Shown here: positions 49,190 to 56,027 of the stretch, one piece after another
Layout of the letters: every line of letters starts with the position of its first letter
Position numbering within the stretch: the first letter of the stretch is position 1
NCBI GenBank assembly: GCA_040882605.1
Contig: JBBEAY010000002.1
Span: 1 to 64,000 of the forward strand
Direction of reading: 5' to 3'
Source of the DNA: JAOUEA01 sp040882605
GTDB lineage: Bacteria; Actinomycetota; UBA4738; HRBIN12
DNA length: 64,000 nucleotides
The notes under the pieces: generated by a model
What the model was told of the DNA's origin: nothing
The model's database searches: none
Seen by the model: only the letters and a program-made list of their open reading frames with translations
Made by a program: the position numbers and the translations under genes

Positions 49190-50205
49190 AGGCCGTCATC
49201 CTGGTGGGGGGAGAGGGCACCCGCATGCGTCCGCTCACCGAGACCGTGCCCAAGCCGCTGCTGCCGCTCATGGACCGCCGCTCGCTCGACCACGTGCTCG
49301 ATCACCTCGCCCGTCACGGGGTGCACGAGGTCGTGCTCAGCTCGCCCTACCTCGAACAGGAGTTCCACCCCTTCATCGAGGCGAGGCGCGGCGACCCCTC
49401 GATCACGTGGATCACCGAGACCCACGCGCTCGGAACCGGAGGCGCGATCGTGAACGCTCTCGAGGCCGCCGGAGGCGAGCCGTTCTTCGCACTGAACGGC
49501 GACATCCTCACCGACCTCGACCTGACGGCGATGAGAGCGTTCCATCAGGCGAAGGGAGCAGCGGTGACGATCGCGCTGCACCACGAGGAAGACGCTCGCG
49601 CCTTCGGTCTCGTCGTGACCGACGACGACGGCAGGGTCCTCGAGTTCCGAGAGAAGCCCGAGGACCCGATCCCCGGCGACGTGAACGCCGGCACGTACCT
49701 GCTCGACCCGGCGGTGCTCGCCGACTGGACGCCCGGCGAGAGCGCCTCGATCGAGCGAGACATCTTCCCGGCGGTTATCGCGGCCGATCACCCCGTCTAC
49801 GGGTTAGTCGCCGACGCGTACTGGCTCGACCTCGGCACCCCAGAGAAGTACCTGCAGGCGCATTTCGACATGTTCGAAGGAAAGGTGCACGCCGTGACGT
49901 ACCCGGCGCCTTGGGTCGCCCAAGGCGCCGACGTCGACCTGCAGGCCCACCTCGGGCGATGGGTGGCGGTGGGGGCGGGAGCATCGATCGGCCCCGATGC
50001 GCAGGTCGACGACTCCGTGCTGCATCATGGTGCGCGGGTGGGCGCCGGCGCTCGGGTGAGCGGATCGGTGCTCGCGCGCGACGCTGTGGTCGGCGACGGC
50101 GCGATAGTCGAGGGGAGCGTGCTGGGCGAGAGCGCCTCGGTGCCCGCCGGCATGCGCCTCATCGACACGCGGGTGCCCGCGGGCGCCGAGGCGACGTCGC
50201 CGTGA
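49186..50205 (+). CDS. Sugar-1-phosphate nucleotidyltransferase (ManC/GlmU-like)
   Basis: A 339-residue enzyme likely to make GDP-mannose or another NDP-sugar. N-terminal catalytic domain (1-235): AVILVGGEGTRMRPLTETVP then KPLLPL, FALNGDILTDLDL with the metal Asp, EKPEDPIPGDVNAGTY and YWLDLGTPEKYLQ. The C-terminal hexapeptide beta helix (about 250-335) has many Gly-Ala turns. Its mycobacterial counterpart near wbbL was first called rmlA2 and later manB/manC. Specificity cannot be settled here. ATG overlaps the glycosyltransferase stop. Confidence 0.9.
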   Translation: MKAVILVGGEGTRMRPLTETVPKPLLPLMDRRSLDHVLDHLARHGVHEVVLSSPYLEQEFHPFIEARRGDPSITWITETHALGTGGAIVNALEAAGGEPFFALNGDILTDLDLTAMRAFHQAKGAAVTIALHHEEDARAFGLVVTDDDGRVLEFREKPEDPIPGDVNAGTYLLDPAVLADWTPGESASIERDIFPAVIAADHPVYGLVADAYWLDLGTPEKYLQAHFDMFEGKVHAVTYPAPWVAQGADVDLQAHLGRWVAVGAGASIGPDAQVDDSVLHHGARVGAGARVSGSVLARDAVVGDGAIVEGSVLGESASVPAGMRLIDTRVPAGAEATSP

Positions 50206-52067
50206 GCATCAGGGCGCGCCGAGGCGACGACGCCGTGACCCCTCGCGTGCACATGCGCGGGCCCAGGCTCGTGCTCACAGCAGCCGTGCTCTGCGCGGGC
50301 TTGACTTCCGTGGGCTCGATGCAACCGGCGCTCGCTGCCGGCGACGGCACGACCGTTCCCGGCGCGACCGACGATCCGTTCACGGGCTCGCCAGCGCCCG
50401 CCACCCCGGGCATCGCCGGAAGCAGCGGCTTCCGCTTCTTCGGCTCGGGCTTCGGTCACGGCATCGGCATGTCGCAGTGGGGCGCGTACGGCCTCGCGCA
50501 GATGGGCTGGTCGCACAAGCGCATCGTGAAGCATTTCTATCGTGGTACCCGGGTCGAGCGCCTCGCAGACCCCGTGAGGAAGATCAGGGTCGGGCTCACA
50601 TGGGATCGCACCGCGATCCACATCGCCGCGAAGGACGGTCCCGTGCGGCTCTGGGTCGGGTCGAAAGGCGGCGCGCGCGTGGGGCGCATCCCGGCCGGAC
50701 GCACCTGGACCGTGCGTGCCAAGGCGAGCGGATTCGCGGTTCGCAACCACGACGGGAAGCTCGTGGGCGGCCACACGTGGGGGGGCGTCTCGTTCGACCT
50801 GATCGCCACGTATGGCTCCGGGGCTCGCGCGTTCGTGCCCGAGGCCGACGGCGTCAGCGGTGTCGGCTACGCCTACGATCGCGGACACCTCGAATTCAAC
50901 CTCTATCAACGCGGCAGCAGATGGAACGAGCGCATCGTGCTGCCGATCGACTTCGAGCAGTACCTGTTCGGGCTCGGAGAGATGCCGAGCTCGTGGCCGC
51001 CCGCCGCGCTGCGATCGCAGGCCGTGGCCGGTCGCACGTTCGCGACCTACAAGGTCAAGCGCTACTCGCCCAACGCCCGGTGCAACTGCGACATCACCGA
51101 CGGCACCAACGACCAGGTCTACGTCGGCTACAACAAGGAAGGCGGTCCCGACGGCAACCGATGGGTCGCGGCCGTGAACGATACGCGAGGGCAGGTCGTC
51201 ACCCACAGAGGCAACGTGATCCAGGCGTTCTACGCAGCGTCCGACGGTGGGCACTCAGACGCGGTCGAGGACGTCTGGCACGGCGGGAACGACGCCTACG
51301 CGATCCCCTACCTCAAGGCCGAGTGCGATCCGGGCGAGAGCACGCCCGCCAATCCCTGGACCGACTGGCAGAAGTCGTTCACGGCGGGGGCGCTCACCGA
51401 CCGACTCGCGCCGTACACGGGCGCCATCGGCACCGTGCGGGGGTTCCCCAGGGTGCGCAGGGCCGAGGGCGGCCGCATCATCACGGCGACCGTCCGAGGG
51501 TCGGGCGGCTCGGCGCCGATCACCGGGTCGGAGCTGCGGTGGGCGATCGGAGCGTGGGACGGGCGCATCTGGATCGACACGAACAGGAACATCACCGGGC
51601 CTATCAGGGATCGATACGACGAGGTGATGTGTCGCCCGGGGCTGCCGGCTTCTGCGATCCAGAGCGTCGCCGGAGGGAGCCGGCAGCGTTTCGAACAGGG
51701 GGCGATCTTCCGCAACGGCGGTGCGGCCATCACGGTGTGGCTGCGTGGAGCGATCTACGGTGAGTACCGCGACATCGGAGGTCCGAAGAGCAAGCTCGGC
51801 ATGCCCTCCTCTCAGGTCGTCGCGGTGAACCCGGGCGCCGGCACCCGTGCACTCTTCGAGAAGGGTCGCATCCTGGCGAAGGCGGGCTCGGGCGCCCATG
51901 CACTGTGGGGTCGAGTGCTCGACGAGTACCTCGGTCGCGGGGGCACCGATGGGCGACTGGGGTTCCCGGTGAGTCGGGTACGCCCCGACGGAAGCGGCGG
52001 CTCGTCCGCGCGCTTCGAGCACGGCACGATCGTGTGTCCCAAGGCTCGGGCCTGCCGGGTCGAGTAG
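50202..52067 (+). CDS. Secreted SpoIID/LytB-domain protein with LGFP-like repeats
   Basis: A 621-residue exported protein; signal segment about 22-46. The SpoIID domain (about 70-420) carries GSGFGHGIGMSQWGAYGLAQ, DFEQYLFGLGEMPSSWPPAA, ALRSQAVAGRTFATYK and YYAAS-like FYAASDGGHSD. SpoIID proteins cleave glycan strands lacking stem peptides. The tail (about 490-621) is made of LGFP-type repeats (YRDIGGPKSKLGMPSSQ, GRGGTDGRLGFPVS) that bind the wall or arabinogalactan-like polymer. It closes the cluster and is coupled by a GTGA overlap. Confidence 0.9.
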   Translation: MSIRARRGDDAVTPRVHMRGPRLVLTAAVLCAGLTSVGSMQPALAAGDGTTVPGATDDPFTGSPAPATPGIAGSSGFRFFGSGFGHGIGMSQWGAYGLAQMGWSHKRIVKHFYRGTRVERLADPVRKIRVGLTWDRTAIHIAAKDGPVRLWVGSKGGARVGRIPAGRTWTVRAKASGFAVRNHDGKLVGGHTWGGVSFDLIATYGSGARAFVPEADGVSGVGYAYDRGHLEFNLYQRGSRWNERIVLPIDFEQYLFGLGEMPSSWPPAALRSQAVAGRTFATYKVKRYSPNARCNCDITDGTNDQVYVGYNKEGGPDGNRWVAAVNDTRGQVVTHRGNVIQAFYAASDGGHSDAVEDVWHGGNDAYAIPYLKAECDPGESTPANPWTDWQKSFTAGALTDRLAPYTGAIGTVRGFPRVRRAEGGRIITATVRGSGGSAPITGSELRWAIGAWDGRIWIDTNRNITGPIRDRYDEVMCRPGLPASAIQSVAGGSRQRFEQGAIFRNGGAAITVWLRGAIYGEYRDIGGPKSKLGMPSSQVVAVNPGAGTRALFEKGRILAKAGSGAHALWGRVLDEYLGRGGTDGRLGFPVSRVRPDGSGGSSARFEHGTIVCPKARACRVE

Positions 52068-52103
52068 GTGCGGGGGCGCAGGCCGACGGCCCGCGGCGTC
52101 AGC

Positions 52104-52874
52104 CTATGGGCAGTCGTCGCCCGCGTTCGGCTCGGGTGCGTTCGAGGTGCAGGCGAACGCCTCGGCGAACCCGTCGGCGATCGTCGTGGCCTGCTCGGCG
52201 GTGAGCTCGGTGGGGCATGTCTGCAGCTGGTCCCACGCGGCGAGCGCAACGGTTTGGCCCTCGGGCAACCCTTCGTACGGCGCGGAGACCGTCATGGGTC
52301 GATCGGCCGCAACGCGCTTCAACGCATCGACCACCTCTGGTGAGGCTGCGCCGTTACCGCTCGCCCGGTAGTACAGCATCACCCCCGAGTGCTCGAGGAA
52401 GTGCACCGTCGCCGGCTCGCTCGCGACCGGCTCATCGTAGGAATCGGGACTACTCGGCAGGACCTGTCCGCCATAGTGTTCGCCGGAGGTGGCCGGCTTC
52501 TGCGGGTAGTCCAGGGGCACGCCCTCGTCGACGTGGACTCCCGCCTGCGCGTTGCCCCCCGCCGGCTGGGTGACCTCGGTGCACCGGGCGGCCTGCGCCG
52601 CTTCGACCGCGGCCCGGGGTATGTCGCGGGGCCCGTCGGCCTTGGTGAGGAAGTAGAAGGCCCCCACGCCAACGATGCCCACAACGCTGAAGACGGCGGC
52701 CCTTCGGACGAACGCGTCACGCGCAGCCCGCTTGCGTTGGGCGGATCGCGCATCGCGAGCCATCTGTTTGCGCTCGCGCCGCGCTTCGTCGCCGACGGGG
52801 GTAGTGCGGGTTCTCGCGGGGCCCGTCGTCGACGGCGTTCGCCGTGCCTTCTTCCTCTTGTTCTTGTTCGTCAC
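52104..52874 (-). CDS. DUF3105 protein, membrane anchored (second of a pair)
   Basis: A 256-residue protein with a highly basic cytosolic start (NKNKRKKARRTP), one membrane helix (about 60-80), and a DUF3105 domain outside the membrane. The domain shows SGEHYGGQVLP and TVHFLEHSGVMLYY, the conserved His-x-x-His-like pattern of this family. GTG 52874 is 2 bases from the upstream paralogue's stop, so the genes are co-transcribed. DUF3105 function is unknown to me. Ends convergent with the SpoIID gene. Confidence 0.85.
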   Translation of the reverse strand: MTNKNKRKKARRTPSTTGPARTRTTPVGDEARRERKQMARDARSAQRKRAARDAFVRRAAVFSVVGIVGVGAFYFLTKADGPRDIPRAAVEAAQAARCTEVTQPAGGNAQAGVHVDEGVPLDYPQKPATSGEHYGGQVLPSSPDSYDEPVASEPATVHFLEHSGVMLYYRASGNGAASPEVVDALKRVAADRPMTVSAPYEGLPEGQTVALAAWDQLQTCPTELTAEQATTIADGFAEAFACTSNAPEPNAGDDCP

Positions 52875-52876
52875 GG

Positions 52877-53677
52877 CTACATCACGCCTCCAGCCTCGGG
52901 AGCCTCGCCCACGTACTCGCGGTCCTGCGTAGTCGGCGCCGAGTACTGGCTCGTGAAGTCGAAGGCCACCTCGAGGCTCGGCGTCCCGCACGTCTGGAGC
53001 CGGTGCCAGGCGACCAGCGCCATCTGCACGCCGTCGGGAAGCTGCCCACCCGGGCCTTCGTAGTCGTACGGTGCGACGATCACTCGATCCTGTCCGACGG
53101 GGTCGCTCTGATCGTAGAACGCCGTGATCGCATCGATCTGCTCCTGGGGCCCGTCGGGGGAGTACCAGACGATCGTGCCGCCGTGCTCGAGCGAGTGGAG
53201 CGCGATGCCGATGTCAGGCCGCGAGTCGTAGACACCCGCCGGCAGCGTGGCCGATCCGACATGCGGGCCCGAGGTTGGCGGTGTGCTGGGGTACGTGTCG
53301 AGTGAAGGAAGCTCCGGGAACCGCTCGTCGCCCTCGATGTGCGCCGCGTCGGCGTCTGGGTACGGATCGGTGGTCCGTACCTCCCTGCAGCTCGCGGCCT
53401 GTGAGGCTCCGGGCGCCTGCGCAAGCAACTCGGCCGGAGTCGGCAGGGTTGCGTCGGAGCCCGAGGGTTGCAACACGACGATCGCCACGATCACCGAGAC
53501 CGCCGCGAGCGCGACGAGTGAGAGCCCGATCGTGCGGTTGCGTTTCCGCGAGGCCATCTGGCGCTGGATCGACTCGCGCTCCAGGCGAGCCTGCTCCTTG
53601 CGCTCGGCTTTCGTCGGGCGTCGGTCGTCGTACTGGTTCGACACGTTCGCGGGGCTCCCTTCGGGCCGCGCGGACAC
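52877..53677 (-). CDS. DUF3105 protein, membrane anchored (first of a pair)
   Basis: A 266-residue paralogue of the next gene: a charged cytosolic start with EQARLERESIQRQMASRKRN, one membrane helix (about 50-70), and a DUF3105 domain with SGPHVGSATLP, ALHSLEHGGTIVWYSP and a late Cys in LQTCGTP. The conserved Ser-Gly-x-His and LEHGG motifs suggest a metal or haem site. The GTG at 53677 gives the full charged region; a GTG at 53644 would remove 11 residues. Confidence 0.85.
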   Translation of the reverse strand: MSARPEGSPANVSNQYDDRRPTKAERKEQARLERESIQRQMASRKRNRTIGLSLVALAAVSVIVAIVVLQPSGSDATLPTPAELLAQAPGASQAASCREVRTTDPYPDADAAHIEGDERFPELPSLDTYPSTPPTSGPHVGSATLPAGVYDSRPDIGIALHSLEHGGTIVWYSPDGPQEQIDAITAFYDQSDPVGQDRVIVAPYDYEGPGGQLPDGVQMALVAWHRLQTCGTPSLEVAFDFTSQYSAPTTQDREYVGEAPEAGGVM

Positions 53678-53744
53678 GGCCTCGGAGCCAAAGGGTACCC
53701 AACGTTCGGTGCCGTTCGGTGCTGTTCGTGGCCGGTGGCGGCGA

Positions 53745-55055
53745 TCAGCGCCGGTCCATCAGCGTTTCGAGGTCGATCGGAGGGCGAGGCACGGGGGGTC
53801 CGCCTTCAGGCATCGGGCCGCATGCGATGGTGCCGAGCGCCGACCATGACGCGCCCATGCTCAGAGCTTCCCGGGCCTCCTCGCGGCAGAAGATCGACGA
53901 GCTGATCCAGCAGCTCGCGAGCCCTTGGGCCGAGAGCGCGAGCAGCAGGTTCTGGATCGCGGCGCCTCCCGAGAGCATGAACATGTCCCGCTCGGCGGCA
54001 CTGCGTTCGGTGTCGGCATACGTATGCGATGCCTCGAGCGTCAGCCACGGCACGATCAGCGCGGGCGCGGCGCCGAGCACGGCATCGCTGCCCGCGAGGC
54101 GTCGCTCGATCACGTCCTCGGCCGTGCCGTCGCCGCGCAGGTCGGCTCGCCACGCCGCCGCCATCGCGGCGAGGTAGCCCCGGCGCGCGGCGAGTGAGGT
54201 CAGCACGCTGAACCTCCACGGCCGCGTGTGGTGGGGCGCCGGGGCGGTGCACGCGGCCCGGATCGCCTCCTCGAGGGCGTGGGCCGGCACGTCGCCGGGA
54301 CCGAACGCTCGCGTCGTGCGCCGCTCGTGCAGCGCTTGCAGCGGCGAGGACCGGAACAGATCCTCGGCGGGCGCCCGGATGAGGGCGCGCGCCGGCGCGT
54401 CGGCGCCTTCGAGGCGGTTGACCCCGCGGACGATCGCCACGGGCACGCGCGCGTCCTTGGCCATCGCGAGCCCGCTGGCGGCCGCGATCTCGTCGGCGAG
54501 CGCGACCTCGGTCGCTTCGAGCCTTCGTCCCCGGTCGTCGGAGCGGCCGCGCAGGTCGACCAGGGCAGGCACGCCGTCACAGCCGATCGCGACGTTCACC
54601 ACCCCGGTCCGCCACGCACGTCCGAACGTGTCGGTGATCACGACGCCGAGACCGGCGAGTCCGAGCTCTGCCCCGAGCTTTACCCGGAGAGAGCGCGCGC
54701 TCGCGTCGGGGTCGAGGGGGAGCAGGGCGAGCGAGCCCGCATCAACGTTCGACGCGTCGACGCCGGCGTTCGCGCACACGAACCCGTGGGCCGTTTCGGC
54801 GATCACGAGGTCACCGCGATGCGCTACCACTCGTCTGGTCTCGTGCACGACCGCCTCTGTTCGATCCTCTCCGCGCACGAGCCGCCCCTCGGCCTTGGAC
54901 ACGATCTTCGAGGTGATCGCGACGATGTCGCCGTCGCGGACCCCGCTCGCCCGGATCGCGGGCGCGAGCACCGCCGCGAGATCGTTGCCCGGTCGCACCT
55001 CGGGCAGTCCGGTGACCGGGAACACTTCGATCGGAGGTCGCGGCTGGGAGGTCAC
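53745..55055 (-). CDS. fbiB: FbiB: coenzyme F420-0 gamma-glutamyl ligase fused to a nitroreductase-like domain
   Basis: Adds L-glutamates to F420-0 to give F420-n and reduces dehydro-F420-0 through its FMN domain. Residues 1-245 are CofE (ITSKIVSKAEGRLV, the GTP/metal region FGRAWRTGVVNVAIGCDG, then DLRGRSDDRGRRLEATEVA). Residues about 250-436 are the nitroreductase-type domain (RRTTRAFGPGDVP, HHTRPWRFSVL, MLSGGAAIQNLLLALSAQG). This fusion is characteristic of actinobacteria. The GTG at 55055 overlaps the fbiA stop, so the two are translated together. Confidence 0.95.
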   Translation of the reverse strand: MTSQPRPPIEVFPVTGLPEVRPGNDLAAVLAPAIRASGVRDGDIVAITSKIVSKAEGRLVRGEDRTEAVVHETRRVVAHRGDLVIAETAHGFVCANAGVDASNVDAGSLALLPLDPDASARSLRVKLGAELGLAGLGVVITDTFGRAWRTGVVNVAIGCDGVPALVDLRGRSDDRGRRLEATEVALADEIAAASGLAMAKDARVPVAIVRGVNRLEGADAPARALIRAPAEDLFRSSPLQALHERRTTRAFGPGDVPAHALEEAIRAACTAPAPHHTRPWRFSVLTSLAARRGYLAAMAAAWRADLRGDGTAEDVIERRLAGSDAVLGAAPALIVPWLTLEASHTYADTERSAAERDMFMLSGGAAIQNLLLALSAQGLASCWISSSIFCREEAREALSMGASWSALGTIACGPMPEGGPPVPRPPIDLETLMDRR

Positions 55056-55999
55056 GAAAGGGCGCCCAGCGTGACCGCCGCCAGGCGCTTGGCGGCGTCA
55101 TCGTCGTACATGACTGAGTCGGTCACGACGACCCGCACGCCCGTCGACTCGATGCGATCGGCGAGAGCCCGATCGCGCTCGTCGATCACCCAGGCGCTGA
55201 GCAGTCCCTCGTACGCCGCAGCAGCGCCGGCCGCGGTCACCTCGAGCCCGACCGCCGGCATCAGCTTGTCGGCCATGCCGGCTAAGGGGGCGCCGCCGAT
55301 GATGCCGCTCACACCCACCACGGCCGGGCGGCGCGACTCGACCGCCGAGCGGATGCCCGGAGTGGCGAGGATCGGCCCGAGCGACACCACCGGGTTCGAG
55401 GGAGGAAGCACCACGATGTCGGCGTAGGCGATCGCCTCCAGCACGCCGGGGGCGGGCCTCGACGACTCGATGCCCTCGAACCGCACACCCTTGACGTGGT
55501 CGGCCGCTCGCCGCTTGACCCAGTACTCCTGGAAGTGCAGGTCGAGCCGGTCGCCGGTCTCGGCATCGACGGCGTCGATGCGCGTCTCGACGCGATCGTC
55601 GGTCACCGGGAGCAGGCGCGCCCCGACGCCGAACCGCACGGCCACCCGCGCGACGACCTCCGACATCGTGGCGCCCTCGTGCAGCATCGACGTGCGCAGC
55701 ACGTGGGTCGCGAGATCGAGGTCACCGAGGTTGAACCACGCGTCGCGAGCGCCGAATGCGCGCAGCTCTTCGGTCGCACGGAACGTCTCGTCGCGACGTC
55801 CCCATCCCCGCTCCCGGTCGAACGAGTCACCCAGCCAGTAGGTGACCGAGTCCGGGTCGGGGCTCACGTGCAGACCGTGCACGACGATGTCGTCGGCGAC
55901 GTTGAGGATCACGGTGAGGTCGAGTCCGGGCACGAGGCGAACCATGCCTCGCAGGAACTTCCCAGCACCGATGCCGCCAGCGAGCGCCACGACCTTCAC
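55052..55999 (-). CDS. fbiA: FbiA/CofD: phosphoenolpyruvyl (or lactyl) transferase of F420 synthesis
   Basis: Joins Fo to the activated C3 unit to form dehydro-F420-0. A 315-residue enzyme of normal length. N-terminus VKVVALAGGIGAGKFLRGMV, then LNVADDIVVHGLHVSPDPDSVTYWL, the family signature with the Asp cluster that binds metal and Fo; later LPPSNPVVSLGPILATPGIR. The GTG at 55999 lies 8 bases after TACGCT on the minus strand, so a leaderless mRNA is likely. Only 28 bases separate it from the divergent fbiC start. Confidence 0.94.
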   Translation of the reverse strand: MKVVALAGGIGAGKFLRGMVRLVPGLDLTVILNVADDIVVHGLHVSPDPDSVTYWLGDSFDRERGWGRRDETFRATEELRAFGARDAWFNLGDLDLATHVLRTSMLHEGATMSEVVARVAVRFGVGARLLPVTDDRVETRIDAVDAETGDRLDLHFQEYWVKRRAADHVKGVRFEGIESSRPAPGVLEAIAYADIVVLPPSNPVVSLGPILATPGIRSAVESRRPAVVGVSGIIGGAPLAGMADKLMPAVGLEVTAAGAAAAYEGLLSAWVIDERDRALADRIESTGVRVVVTDSVMYDDDAAKRLAAVTLGALS

Positions 56000-56007
56000 G
56001 ACGAGAC

Positions 56008-56020
56008 AGCGTAGTAGGCT
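56008..56020. promoter_or_regulatory. Back-to-back divergent -10 elements for fbiA-fbiB and fbiC
   Basis: TACGCT on minus (56013-56008) and TAGGCT on plus (56015-56020) are one base apart and lie 8 and 7 bases from their start codons. The -35 regions of each promoter must fall inside the opposite gene. RNA polymerase could hardly occupy both at once. Confidence 0.6.
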
Positions 56021-56027
56021 CGCCGAC

